A DNA stretch of 64,000 bases from DASUTB01 sp036374835 (lineage in GTDB: Bacteria; Actinomycetota; Actinomycetes; Jiangellales; Jiangellaceae). The stretch is taken from contig DASUTB010000052.1 in the NCBI GenBank assembly GCA_036374835.1, forward strand, positions 1 through 64,000, written 5' to 3'. Below, in pieces: positions 1-8,168 of this stretch. Numbering within the stretch: the stretch's first letter is position 1; each line of letters starts with the position of its first letter. Position numbers and translations under genes: made by a program. The notes beneath the pieces are model-generated. The model was given only the letters and a program-made list of their open reading frames with translations, had not been told where the DNA came from and made no database searches.

Positions 1-903
1 GCTGAGCTGCCCGGCCTCGGCTATATCCCGGCCGCGGTGGCACGGCCGCTGGCCGGGAGGATGGCCGCCGCGCAGTGGCGGTTCGTGATCTGCACCCCGG
101 ACGGGATACCGATCTGCTCCGGCATCACCACCGCCCGACCCACCTCGCAGCGCCACATCGGTCGGGATCCGCAGCGCGGCGGCATCGTGGAACTCCAACT
201 CACCACCACTACACTGTTCGAACTCGGCACCGCGACTGCCAGCGGTCGACATGCCGACTGGCAGCCGGTGATCGGCGACATTACCGACCGGTACCGCCGC
301 GGCATCCTGGACCACAAACCCACCACCACCAGCCCTACCAACCACGCCGGTGATACGCACAGTGAAATCGACCCCGCGACGGCCGACCAGGATGCGCGCC
401 GCCGCCGCGCCCGCGCCGGACTGCGCCGCTGGGTCGAAGTCCGCGCCCGGTACTGCCAGCACCCCACCTGCCGGATGCCCGCCAGCCAATGCGACCAAGA
501 CCACCGTGTCGACTACGCCGCCGGCGGGCTCACCATCGACCACAACCTCGACCCCGGCTGCCGACACGACCACCGCCTCCAACACGACGGCGGCTGGATC
601 GTCTACCGACCACCCGGCAGCGACCCACTCACCGGACCCATCATCTGGCTCAGCCCCCTCGGACACACTTACGAAACCCGCCCACCACCGGTCATGCACA
701 CCTACCCCGAACCCGGCCACTACTACCCGCACCACGACACCCTGCCCGAATGGCTCACCCACGCCATCAAGCACGCCAAAGCAGCCCAGCAGGCGCGTGT
801 ACAGGCCGGAGCACCCGACGCCGACGACGTCAAGGAGCAGGCCGACGTCGATGAGCAGCCAGAACGACCGAGATCGCAGTATCCTGCCGAGCCGCCCTTC
901 TAA
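1..903 (+). CDS. DUF222/HNH endonuclease family protein, 5' end outside window
   Basis: The frame is open to the first base of the window, so this is the C-terminal 300 residues of a longer protein. The opening residues (AELPGLGYIPAAVAR) resemble the end of the DUF222 domain that precedes HNH nuclease domains in actinobacteria. Around residues 150-200 is the HNH core: paired cysteines in CQHPTC, a DQDH motif, then NLDPGCRHDH with further Cys/His, as in a zinc-supported beta-beta-alpha metal nuclease fold. The C-terminus is hydrophilic and acidic. Members are multicopy in actinobacterial genomes, are often linked to mobile DNA, and have no settled substrate. The family call is firm; the function is not known. 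Confidence 0.85.
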   Translation, partial: AELPGLGYIPAAVARPLAGRMAAAQWRFVICTPDGIPICSGITTARPTSQRHIGRDPQRGGIVELQLTTTTLFELGTATASGRHADWQPVIGDITDRYRRGILDHKPTTTSPTNHAGDTHSEIDPATADQDARRRRARAGLRRWVEVRARYCQHPTCRMPASQCDQDHRVDYAAGGLTIDHNLDPGCRHDHRLQHDGGWIVYRPPGSDPLTGPIIWLSPLGHTYETRPPPVMHTYPEPGHYYPHHDTLPEWLTHAIKHAKAAQQARVQAGAPDADDVKEQADVDEQPERPRSQYPAEPPF

Positions 904-978
904 AGCCGAAAGCTTCGGGTCCGAAGGCGCCCTGCCGGTGCTCGGTGTATGACGTGCCTGATTCGCCGGCGTGAGCCG

Positions 979-1800
979 TTACGGATTCGACGCGGGTTCC
1001 TCGTCGTCCGGTTCGTCGAGTTCCTCGTTGTCGGGTTCCTCGAGTTCCTCGTCGTCCACGTGCCACTCGGTCGGCAGCTCCACGCCATCGACAAGGTGGG
1101 CCCGGAGCCGGGTGAGGGTCCGCGTCAGCAGCCTCGACACGTGCATCTGGGAGATGCTGAGCTCGTCGGCGATCTCCCGCTGGGTCCGCTCGCCAAAGAA
1201 GCGCAGCGTGAGCATGCGCCTCTCCCGCTCGGGTAGTTGAGCGATGACGCTGCGAACCGCCTGCTTCGCGTCGACGGTGTCGAGCGGATTCTCGTCGTCG
1301 CTGAGCCGTTCGGCGACGGTCGGCCCGGCCGGTTGGTTCTTGACCGCAGGCGCGTCCAGCGACAGCGTGGAGTAGGCCGATGCGGCATCGAGCGCTTCTA
1401 GGACTTCGTCCTCGCTCACCCCGATGCGTTCGGCGATCTCCGCGACGGTCGGCGATCGACCGAGTTCACTGGTGAGCTGCTCGGCCACGTCAGTTGCCCG
1501 TAGCGAGAGCTCCTGGAGGCAGCGCGGCACGCGCACGGCCCAGCAGGAATCACGGAAGTGGCGGCGTAGCTCACCCAGGATCGTAGGTACCGCGTACCGC
1601 GGGAAGTCGGTGCCTCGGTCTGGATCGTAGCGCTCAGCCGCTTTGACCAGCCCAAGCATGGCGACCTGGGCGAGATCTTCGAGTGGCTCGCCGCGACCGT
1701 TGTAGCGGGCGGCGATGCGTCGGGCGAGAGGCGCGTGCTGTTCGACAAGCGTGTCTCGGTCTGGCCGAGGCGATGTCGTCTCGGCGCATTGCGCAGTCAC
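979..1800 (-). CDS. SigB/SigF-family alternative sigma factor
   Basis: A 273-residue RNA polymerase sigma factor of the SigB/SigF/FliA group, which directs stress and stationary-phase transcription. Region 2 is visible in LVEQHAPLARRIAARY and the DLAQVAMLGLVKAAERYD segment, region 3 in the ELGRSPTVAEIAERIG stretch, and the region 4 helix-turn-helix in REIADELSISQMHVSRLL near residues 215-235. I chose GTG 1800 because GAAAGG lies 6 bases upstream and an upstream small frame ends in a GTGA overlap there; longer in-frame starts would add an arginine-rich tail unlike the family. The last 30 residues are an unusual acidic repeat (EELEEPDNEELDEPDDEE). No RsbW-type anti-sigma gene is adjacent. The promoters described across this window match the class's known specificity, so they are its likely targets. 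Confidence 0.9.
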   Translation of the reverse strand: MTAQCAETTSPRPDRDTLVEQHAPLARRIAARYNGRGEPLEDLAQVAMLGLVKAAERYDPDRGTDFPRYAVPTILGELRRHFRDSCWAVRVPRCLQELSLRATDVAEQLTSELGRSPTVAEIAERIGVSEDEVLEALDAASAYSTLSLDAPAVKNQPAGPTVAERLSDDENPLDTVDAKQAVRSVIAQLPERERRMLTLRFFGERTQREIADELSISQMHVSRLLTRTLTRLRAHLVDGVELPTEWHVDDEELEEPDNEELDEPDDEEPASNP

Positions 1801-1997
1801 GATAGACCTTTCATCGAGATGTGCCAGTCGGATATGCGGACGACCGGGGCGGCTCGTACCGCCCGGTGGGACCCGTCGGCGTCGACGAGCCGGCATGGAT
1901 CCGGACCTCGGAGGACGGCGTCACCGTCGATGGCGACGCCGGGCGAAGCGGTGTCTGGTCCCGCGTAGGAACGTACTGCGAAATCCACTGGACGCAT
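1797..1997 (-). CDS. Possible small ORF coupled to the sigma factor gene
   Basis: A 66-codon frame starting at ATG 1997, preceded by GGAGG about 10 bases upstream, and ending in TGA that overlaps the sigma factor GTG (GTGA at 1797-1800). The overlap would couple translation of the two genes. The product has no recognised domain and no membrane segment. It could be a small regulator of the sigma factor, or simply a translated leader. Codon third positions are moderately GC-rich, less biased than in the sigma gene, so it may be non-coding. Confidence 0.4.
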   Translation of the reverse strand: MRPVDFAVRSYAGPDTASPGVAIDGDAVLRGPDPCRLVDADGSHRAVRAAPVVRISDWHISMKGLS

Positions 1998-2024
1998 CAA
2001 GCACCGCCTCCCTCCATGTCTCTC

Positions 2025-2053
2025 ACCGTAGGCGCGATCGAGTCAGATCACAA
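2025..2053 (-). promoter_or_regulatory. Candidate housekeeping promoter for the sigma operon
   Basis: On the minus strand TTGTGA (2053-2048), a 17-base spacer and TACGGT (2030-2025) fit a vegetative sigma-70 promoter about 30 bases upstream of the 66-codon frame. No GGGTAT-type promoter is seen upstream of this sigma gene, so it does not look strongly autoregulated. Confidence 0.35.
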
Positions 2054-2199
2054 GGACATCGCAAAAAGATTACGAAATGGTTACGACGAGCCCTGCAGTC
2101 GGCCTGCCGGCATTTTCGGTGCGATTGCTCGGACCCGGGCAGCCTGGGTATACGTCCCGACGTTACAACGGTCTGCCCCGTCGGCCGCAGCTGACAGAC

Positions 2200-2258
2200 G
2201 CCGTCACCGGGCCGCGCGCCGCACCTCGTGTTCAGGTGGGCGGTGCCCCGGTGACGGC
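2200..2258 (-). terminator. Large stem-loop downstream of the DUF6458 gene
   Basis: A perfect 12-base inverted repeat, GCCGTCACCGGG (2200-2211) and CCCGGTGACGGC (2247-2258), encloses a smaller CACCT/AGGTG hairpin. It begins about 36 bases after the stop of the minus-strand gene at 2294-2536, so it most likely ends that transcript. There is no clear U-tract. Apart from this hairpin and the candidate promoter at 2025-2053, I see nothing else between 1998 and 2293. Confidence 0.5.
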
Positions 2259-2293
2259 TCTGGTCGTGGTGTGAGCGTGCCCTGGGTTGCGTG

Positions 2294-2536
2294 TTACCGA
2301 ATGGGCGGTTCGCCACCGCGACGTGGTGGCTCATCGGCATGACGCTCGGTGATGATCTCGCGGCTGGCGCGCTTGCGCGGCCCCCAGACCACCAGCGACA
2401 TGATCAGAGCGAGTGCTCCGGCACCCATCAGGATCCAGCCGATGACGGTCAATTCGATTCCCGAGATGTCGTACTCCACCGCGAACGCCAGGATCGCGCC
2501 AACGGCGATGAGAAAGACGCCTGCTCCAATACCCAC
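2294..2536 (-). CDS. Small DUF6458-type membrane protein
   Basis: An 80-residue protein starting at GTG 2536 with AGGAG 7 bases upstream. It has two predicted membrane helices (GAGVFLIAVGAILAFAV near the N-terminus, then IGWILMGAGALALIMSLVVW) joined by a short EYDISGIELT turn, followed by a basic, then acidic cytoplasmic tail. This matches the DUF6458 family common in actinobacteria, which has no assigned function. It has its own stress-type promoter at 2565-2589. Confidence 0.8.
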   Translation of the reverse strand: MGIGAGVFLIAVGAILAFAVEYDISGIELTVIGWILMGAGALALIMSLVVWGPRKRASREIITERHADEPPRRGGEPPIR

Positions 2537-2564
2537 GGTGTCACTCCTCTCGTTCGTCGTTGGT

Positions 2565-2589
2565 TTACCCACATTCCGGCGCATTACAC
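2565..2589 (-). promoter_or_regulatory. SigB/F-type promoter, GTGT-N15-GGGTAA
   Basis: Minus strand -35 GTGT (2589-2586), 15-base spacer, -10 GGGTAA (2570-2565), 28 bases before the GTG of the DUF6458 gene. Confidence 0.6.
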
Positions 2590-2661
2590 GTTCGCCCCCT
2601 GGTCGGCACAACAGCAGCGTGCGCTGCCGACGAGTCGACGGTGGCGGTTACCGCGAATTGA

Positions 2662-2955
2662 CTATTCGTGGTCTTCGGCGATCAGAAACTGCGCTCGGCC
2701 ATCGTGGACGGTGGCATCGAGCCACTTGTCAGCCAAGACCACGGATGCATCGGGATCGAGAAAGACACGAGCACCATCGGTCTCGACGACCTGGTCGAGG
2801 GGCTCGGGTTGTTCGGCGAGCTGTACGTCGAGCGCCGGGACGCCGTTTCCCTGCGCAGCCGTGGTCGATATGCGTATTCCGGTGTCAGCAGGGCGACTGG
2901 TCTGAACGGTGATCTCCCGAATGACCAGCACGGCCTCTGCAGTCAGTGCGAGCAT
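2662..2955 (-). CDS. HesB/IscA-like Fe-S biogenesis-type protein
   Basis: A 97-residue protein resembling the short HesB-like (A-type carrier) proteins of actinobacteria: LTAEAVLVIREIT at the start, RISTTAAQGNG, and EPLDQVVETDGARVFLDPDA in the middle. The three conserved cysteines of true A-type Fe-S carriers are absent, so a role in carrying clusters is uncertain. ATG 2955 has GGAGGTG 5 bases upstream. The gene is divergent from the ThDP enzyme gene, and each has its own stress-type promoter. Confidence 0.75.
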   Translation of the reverse strand: MLALTAEAVLVIREITVQTSRPADTGIRISTTAAQGNGVPALDVQLAEQPEPLDQVVETDGARVFLDPDASVVLADKWLDATVHDGRAQFLIAEDHE

Positions 2956-2992
2956 TTCTTGCACCTCCTCCAACGGCGGTCTAGGTAGCGGC

Positions 2993-3017
2993 CTACCCGC
3001 CGTGACGATGCGGAAAC
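2993..3017 (-). promoter_or_regulatory. SigB/F-type promoter, GTTT-N15-GGGTAG
   Basis: Minus strand -35 GTTT (3017-3014), 15-base spacer, -10 GGGTAG (2998-2993), 37 bases before the HesB-like ATG. It is back to back with the plus-strand promoter at 3050-3074. Confidence 0.75.
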
Positions 3018-3049
3018 CGCTGCACCCTGATCGGGTACGCCGGCTGGTT

Positions 3050-3074
3050 GTTTGGGCGCTGAGCAGGCGGGTAT
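3050..3074 (+). promoter_or_regulatory. SigB/F-type promoter, GTTT-N15-GGGTAT
   Basis: Exact consensus: GTTT 3050-3053, 15-base spacer, GGGTAT 3069-3074, followed 39 bases later by the ATG of the ThDP enzyme gene. It would also transcribe sodN. Confidence 0.8.
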
Positions 3075-3113
3075 TGAACGGGAATAGCTCGGCGCGAGGA
3101 GGAGGGACGCGGC

Positions 3114-4892
3114 ATGGCCGAGACGGTAGGAGATCGGCTGATCCAGCGGCTCCAGGACTGGGGTGTCTCGCGGATCTACGGTTACCCCGGCGACGGCTAC
3201 AACAGCATCCTGGCCGCCCTGCAGCGCGCCGACAACACGCCACCGTTCGTGCAGGCCAGGCACGAAGAGATGGCCGCATTCATGGCCGTCGGCCACGCCA
3301 AGTTCACCGACGAGGTCGGGGTGTGCATGGCCACATCCGGTCCGGGAGCCATCCACCTGCTCAACGGGCTGTACGACGCGAAGCTCGACCACGTGCCGAT
3401 GGTGGCCATCGTCGGGCAGACGAGCACCACGGCCCTCGGAGGCAGCTACCAGCAGGAGGTCGACCTGCAGACGTTGTGCTCGGACGTCGCGGGGTACGTG
3501 CAGACGGTGATGGCGCCCGAGCAGGTCCCGGCCGTGGTCGATCGAGCGTTCCGGGTGGCGGCCGGACGCCGGACTCCCGCCGTGCTGATCTTCCCGGCCG
3601 ATGTTCAGGACAGCACCTACTCGCCTCCCGAGCACGAATTCAAGATGGTGCCCGGCAGCCTCGGCTACTCGCCGCCGCAGGTCGTCCCGCGCGATGACGA
3701 TCTGCGGCGGGCCGCCGACGTGCTGAATCAGTCCAGCCGGGTGGCCATGCTCGTCGGCCAGGGCGCTCGGCGTGCCGCCGATGAAGTCCAGGCGGTGGCC
3801 GACGTACTCGGGGCCGGTGTGTCGAAGGCACTGCTCGGCAAGGACGTGCTGGCCGACGACCTGCCTTACGTCACCGGCCCGATCGGCCTGCTCGGGACCA
3901 AACCGAGCTACGACCTGATGATGGGCTGCGACGCCTTGCTGATGGTGGGGTCGAGCCTGCCGTACAGCCAGTTCCTGCCCGAGTACGGCACGGCGCGCGG
4001 CGTGCAGATCGACATCGACCCGACGATGATCGGGTTGCGCTACCCGATGGAGGTGAACCTCGTCGGCGACGCTCAAGCGACCCTGGCCGCGTTGTTGCCG
4101 CTGCTGGAACGCAAGACGGACCGGAGCTGGCGCGAAGAGATCGAGGACGGTGTGCAGACCTGGTGGCGGGTCGTCGAGGCGCGCGCCATGCAGGATGCCG
4201 AGCCACTGAACCCGCAGCGGGTCTTCTGGGAGCTGTCACCCAAGTTGCCGGACGACGTGATCGTGACCGCCGACTCCGGATCCGCGGCGAACTGGTATGC
4301 GCGTGATCTCAAGTTCCGGGCCGGCATGCGGGGGTCCCTGTCCGGGACGCTGGCCACGATGGGCTGCGGACTGCCCTACGCCATCGGTGCGAAGTTCGCC
4401 CACCCGCCAAGGCCCGTTGTGGCTTGCGTGGGCGACGGTGCGATGCAGATGAACAACATGGCCGAGTTGCTGACCGTCGCGAAGTACTTCCGCGAGTGGG
4501 ACGACCCGCGGTTCGTGTGCCTCGTGCTCCACAACAACGACCTCAACCAGGTCACGTGGGAGATGCGGGCCATGGAGGGCACACCCAAGTTCGATGAGAC
4601 GCAGCAGCTGCCAGAGATCAGTTATGCCGGTTTCGCTGAGCTGGCCGGGCTGCGTGGTATCACCGTCGACAGCCCCGACAACGTGGCCGCGGCGTGGGAC
4701 GAAGCGCTGGCCAGTGACGTTCCGGTCGTGGTCGACGCCATCGTCGATCCCGAGGTGCCGCCCATTCCGCCGCACGTCGAGTTCGACGAGATCAAGAGCA
4801 TGACCAGCGCGATCATGAAGGGGGATCCCAAAGCGTGGCAGATCGTCAAGCAGAGCTTCCGCGGTAAGGCACAGGAGTTCCTGAACAGGTGA
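3114..4892 (+). CDS. ThDP-dependent pyruvate oxidase/acetolactate synthase-like enzyme
   Basis: A 592-residue cytoplasmic enzyme with the three-domain ThDP fold. The N-terminal PYR domain has the activating Glu in ARHEEMAAF and the GYPGDGYNSI, SGPGAIHLLNGLYDA and VAIVGQ motifs. A central nucleotide-binding-like domain spans about 190-330. The C-terminal PP domain carries the ThDP/Mg motif GDGAMQMNNMAELLTVAKY with LHNNDLNQVTWE. Length and motifs fit the pyruvate dehydrogenase (quinone)/oxidase and acetolactate synthase superfamily; I cannot choose the reaction. The start has a GGAGGAGGG site. sodN begins 11 bases after the stop, so superoxide or peroxide made by an oxidase and its removal may be linked. 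It is driven by a consensus stress promoter. Confidence 0.85.
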   Translation: MAETVGDRLIQRLQDWGVSRIYGYPGDGYNSILAALQRADNTPPFVQARHEEMAAFMAVGHAKFTDEVGVCMATSGPGAIHLLNGLYDAKLDHVPMVAIVGQTSTTALGGSYQQEVDLQTLCSDVAGYVQTVMAPEQVPAVVDRAFRVAAGRRTPAVLIFPADVQDSTYSPPEHEFKMVPGSLGYSPPQVVPRDDDLRRAADVLNQSSRVAMLVGQGARRAADEVQAVADVLGAGVSKALLGKDVLADDLPYVTGPIGLLGTKPSYDLMMGCDALLMVGSSLPYSQFLPEYGTARGVQIDIDPTMIGLRYPMEVNLVGDAQATLAALLPLLERKTDRSWREEIEDGVQTWWRVVEARAMQDAEPLNPQRVFWELSPKLPDDVIVTADSGSAANWYARDLKFRAGMRGSLSGTLATMGCGLPYAIGAKFAHPPRPVVACVGDGAMQMNNMAELLTVAKYFREWDDPRFVCLVLHNNDLNQVTWEMRAMEGTPKFDETQQLPEISYAGFAELAGLRGITVDSPDNVAAAWDEALASDVPVVVDAIVDPEVPPIPPHVEFDEIKSMTSAIMKGDPKAWQIVKQSFRGKAQEFLNR

Positions 4893-4903
4893 GAGGAGTG
4901 GTT

Positions 4904-5308
4904 ATGCGTTTGCCGATATTTGCACCGACGATCGAGGTGACGGCGCACTGCGACCTGCCGTGCGGTGTCTACGACCCCGCCCAGGCGAGGATCGAGGCGC
5001 AGTCGGTCAAGGCCATCCTGGAGAAGTACCACGACAGCGACGACGAGGTGTTCCGCACCAGGGCGCTGGTCATCAAGGAGGAACGCTCGGAGCTGGTCAA
5101 ACACCATCTCTGGGTGCTGTGGACGGACTACTTCAAGCCGCCGCACTTCGAGAAGTACCCGCAGCTGCACGAGCTGTTCAACCGCGCCACCAAGCTGGCC
5201 GGTGGAGGCGGCGGGACCAAGGACTCGACGGACATCAAGGTGGCGGACGAGCTGCTGGGCAAGATCGACGAGATCGCCGAGATCTTCTGGGAGACCAAGA
5301 AGAGCTGA
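4904..5308 (+). CDS. sodN: Nickel-containing superoxide dismutase
   Basis: The Ni-hook motif HCDLPCGVY is intact: His1, Cys2 and Cys6 of the mature enzyme bind nickel. It is followed by DPAQARIEAQSV, as in Streptomyces SodN. ATG 4904 has GAGAGGAG upstream and yields a 14-residue leader (MRLPIFAPTIEVTA) that must be removed to expose His1; the same leader length is known for Streptomyces SodN. The 120-residue mature chain is a four-helix bundle acting as a hexamer in the cytoplasm. The leader peptidase gene sodX, usually the next gene, is not here, so maturation must depend on a protease encoded elsewhere. The gene is co-transcribed with the upstream ThDP enzyme. Confidence 0.95.
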   Translation: MRLPIFAPTIEVTAHCDLPCGVYDPAQARIEAQSVKAILEKYHDSDDEVFRTRALVIKEERSELVKHHLWVLWTDYFKPPHFEKYPQLHELFNRATKLAGGGGGTKDSTDIKVADELLGKIDEIAEIFWETKKS

Positions 5309-5380
5309 GGACCGTGGCCTGACCGGACGATCGGCCGGCGAGGCCTCGCGGGCGACGCCGGCCGCGGTCGAACCGGCAGG

Positions 5381-6604
5381 TCAGTACGTGACGTCACGCG
5401 GTACGACCGAGCTGATGACGAACCCGCTGGCCGGAAACGTCGGAACTCGCGAGTGATCGATCGTCGGATCCTGCAGCGGCACGCGGTAGTTCATGCCGCG
5501 GCACAACATCTTCGCCGCGCGCCTCATGATCTCGAGGGTGATGGTTTCGCCGGCGCAGCGGTGGCTGGTCTCGGCGTCGCCACCACCTTGCGGGATAAGG
5601 GCGTAGGTGGCGTCGTACGGCGCCTTGAACCGGTCGGGGCGGAACTCGTACGGACGCTCCCAGAGCCGGTGGTCGTGCAATGTGCCGTACACGTCGAGCA
5701 GGGTCAGCGTGCCTGCCGGGAATCGGCGACCGGTCCATTCGAAATCGCGGCGCACCCGCGCACCGACCAGCGGCGTGAACGGGTAGTGCCGGCGAACCTC
5801 CTGTACGAAGAGCTGACGGCCGCGTCGTCCCCGGCCCGGATGCGTTCGCGCCACTCCGGGTGGGTGTGCAACGCGTGCGCGATGAACGTGATGTACGTGC
5901 CGATCGCGACGACCGGTCGAAGCACGTTGAGCAGGTCGACGGCCGCGACCTTACGCGGCAGCGGCCGGTGTTCGGTCACCTGCGGGCGGCCGCTCGGCCC
6001 GGATGCCGTCGATGACCCGCGAGATCCACGCCTCGGCCCGCCGGCGGGCGAGCCGCCCGCGAAGCTGCCGCCTTCCGACGCTGCCGAACCCGTCGATCAG
6101 CGCGGCCATGTCCCGCGCCCTCGACGCTGCCTCCGCGTCGGCAAGGGGAACGCCGGCCCATCGGCAGATGGCGGTGAGAAGCACCGGGCGAACCTCATCG
6201 ATCAGGACGACCTGCTCGCGTCGGGCCCACGAGGGAAGCGCGGAGCGCCACACGTCCTCGACCGTGCCGGCGAGACGTTCCACCTCGGACGGCGTCGTCA
6301 AGGCGGTGATCATCCGGCGGCGGTGTCGGTGTTCTGCACCGTCGAGCGTCTGCACACCGCGCTCGCCGGTCAACGTTCGTTTGGCGAAACCGGGCAACGC
6401 CCCCTCGCGCTTGAACCGTTGTTCGTCGTAGAAGAGGCGCGCCGCCTCGTGACCCTGCATACAGATCGTCTTGTTGCCGAGCAGGCGGGTGGTGAAGATG
6501 TCGGAGCCGAGGCGCCGGCACTCTCGGTCGATGAAGGTGTAGCCACGCCACAACAGCGCAATGGTGCTGTCCCACTTGCCTTTGGGCGCAGTCGCTGTGG
6601 CCAT
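5381..6604 (-). pseudogene. CYP152-like fatty-acid peroxygenase P450, broken by two frameshifts
   Basis: Read on the minus strand, three consecutive frames make one cytochrome P450. The N-terminal part is 6604 to about 5980 (FDREC, LGNKTICMQG, RREQVVLIDEV). The middle is about 5980 to 5820 (AAVDLLNVLRPVVAIGTYIT, HPEWRERIRAG). The C-terminal part is about 5820 to 5381 (QEVRRHYPFTPLVGARV, QGGGDAETSHRCAGETIT). These match the CYP152 peroxygenase family, including the heme-ligand Cys in HRCAGE. The joins near 5980 and 5820 each need a one-base shift. ATG 6604 has a good GAGGAG site and a stress-type promoter upstream, so decay looks recent. Sequencing error is the alternative. Confidence 0.8.
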
Positions 6605-6634
6605 GGCTCACTCCTCGCTGCTGGAACAAGGAAG

Positions 6635-6659
6635 ATTCCCGCCCGGCCCGCATCGAAAC
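6635..6659 (-). promoter_or_regulatory. SigB/F-type promoter, GTTT-N15-GGGAAT
   Basis: Minus strand -35 GTTT (6659-6656), 15-base spacer, -10 GGGAAT (6640-6635), 30 bases before the start of the P450 pseudogene. There is one mismatch to GGGTAT. Confidence 0.55.
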
Positions 6660-6725
6660 CAAGCGCGCCGGCACGACTGACCGGCACGGTTAGGGGAATC
6701 TGTCATGAATCGCCGAAGGGAAGTG

Positions 6726-8168
6726 ATGGACATGCCTGTCGATACGTTCGATGTCGTTGTGATCGGTGCCGGCCCGCCCGGGGAGAATGTGGCCGATCGG
6801 GTGGTCCGCAGCGGGATGTCGTGCGCTGTGGTCGAAAGCGAACTGGTCGGCGGCGAGTGCTCGTACTGGGCCTGCATGCCCAGCAAGGCACTGCTGCGGC
6901 CATGGGCCGCGGTGTCGGCCGCTCGGGCCGTGCCGGCCGTCGCAGCAGCGGGAAGCGTCGATCTCGATGCCGCCAAGGTGCTCGAAAGCCGCAACGCCTT
7001 CGCCTCGAACTGGCGCGACGAGGACCAGATCGACTGGTTGGAGAACACTGGAGCCGTGCTCCTTCGCGGGCACGGCCGGCTGGCCGGCGAGCGCCGGGTC
7101 GAGGTCGCTTCAAGAGAAGCCGAGGTGGTCGAACTGGTCGCGAACCACGCGGTCGTCGTTGCATCCGGCAGCCGGGCGTCGATTCCCGACATTCCTGGAC
7201 TCAAAGCGGCCAATCCATGGACGAACAGAGAGGCGACCAGCGCCGACAAGGTGCCCGAGTCGCTGGCTGTCATCGGCGGCGGCGCGGTCGGGGTCGAACT
7301 GGCGACGGCATGGTCTGCGCTGGGTACGCGGGTCACCGTGCTGGAGCCCAGCGAGCGGCTGTTGCCTGCCATGGAACCGTTCGCCGGAGCGCTGGTCGCC
7401 GAATCGCTGCAGAACATGGGCGTGGACGTGCGCCTCGGCACAGCTGCCGAGTCGGTCGACCGGGACAGTGGCATCGGGCCGGTTCGGTTGTGGACCAGCA
7501 CCGGCGACGAGATCACGGCCGCGGAGGTCCTCGTCGCGACCGGGCGGGCACCACGGACCGACGACCTGGGTGTGGAGACCGTCGGCCTGACGCCGGGCGA
7601 CTGGCTGAGCGTCGACGAGACCTGCCGGGTCGACCAGGTCCCGGGCGGGTGGCTCTACGCTGTCGGCGACGTGAACGGGCGCGCCCTGCTCACCCATCAG
7701 GGCAAGTACCAGGCTCGGCAGGCTGTGGCCGCTCTGTTGGCGCGGGTGAACGGTACCGAGGTGGCCGGCGAGCCCTGGAGCCGGTACGCCGCGACAGCCG
7801 ACACCATTGCCCCTCCGCAGGTCATCTTCACGACTCCGAACGCCGCGGCGGTCGGCCAGACGCTCGAGCAGGCGGAGTCGAGCGGGTGGAGCGTCCGGGC
7901 GGTTGACTACGACATCGGCGAGGTGGCCGGCGCCGCCCTACACGGCAGGGACTACGAAGGGCGGGCCCGGCTCGTGATCGACGAGGACCGCCAGGTGATC
8001 GTCGGCGCGACGTTCGTCGGCCCGGACATCGGTGAGCTCTTGCACGCAGCGACGATTGCGATCGCCGGTGAGGTGCCGATCGACCGGCTCTGGCACGCCG
8101 TGCCGGCGTTTCCGACGATCAGCGAAGTGTGGTTGCGGCTGTTGGAGACCTACGCCGGCATGTCGTGA
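6726..8168 (+). CDS. Class I pyridine nucleotide-disulfide oxidoreductase
   Basis: A 480-residue FAD/NAD(P) flavoprotein of the dihydrolipoamide dehydrogenase/mercuric reductase family. An FAD Rossmann motif (VVVIGAGPPGENVA) opens the protein. The redox-active disulfide is the C-x4-C in GGECSYWACMPSK near residues 43-48. A second Rossmann motif (AVIGGGAVGVELATAW) binds NAD(P)H. The GDVNGRALLTHQG segment contacts FAD. The C-terminal HAVPAFPTISE supplies the His-Glu pair of the interface domain. The substrate is unknown, and no lipoyl enzyme or mer gene is nearby. ATG 6726 follows GAAGGGAAG; ATG 6705 and 6732 are alternatives. Its 3' end overlaps the convergent PAP2/kinase gene by 19 bases. Confidence 0.85.
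   Translation: MDMPVDTFDVVVIGAGPPGENVADRVVRSGMSCAVVESELVGGECSYWACMPSKALLRPWAAVSAARAVPAVAAAGSVDLDAAKVLESRNAFASNWRDEDQIDWLENTGAVLLRGHGRLAGERRVEVASREAEVVELVANHAVVVASGSRASIPDIPGLKAANPWTNREATSADKVPESLAVIGGGAVGVELATAWSALGTRVTVLEPSERLLPAMEPFAGALVAESLQNMGVDVRLGTAAESVDRDSGIGPVRLWTSTGDEITAAEVLVATGRAPRTDDLGVETVGLTPGDWLSVDETCRVDQVPGGWLYAVGDVNGRALLTHQGKYQARQAVAALLARVNGTEVAGEPWSRYAATADTIAPPQVIFTTPNAAAVGQTLEQAESSGWSVRAVDYDIGEVAGAALHGRDYEGRARLVIDEDRQVIVGATFVGPDIGELLHAATIAIAGEVPIDRLWHAVPAFPTISEVWLRLLETYAGMS

Noticed and set aside
1821..2342. Plus-strand open frame of 173 codons between the sigma gene and the DUF6458 gene
   Set aside because: No ribosome site, low-complexity arginine/glycine composition, and it runs through the terminator hairpin.
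2943..4076. Long minus-strand frame opposite the ThDP gene
   Set aside because: It is antisense to a well-supported enzyme and shows no motif; GC codon bias alone explains it.
6705..6725. Upstream ATG as start of the disulfide oxidoreductase
   Set aside because: No ribosome site before it, while GAAGGGAAG sits correctly before ATG 6726/6732; not excluded.
5453..7906. A very long plus-strand open frame of over 800 codons
   Set aside because: It lies antisense to the P450 and out of frame with the disulfide oxidoreductase. Its product is arginine-rich without any domain, a usual artefact of high GC.
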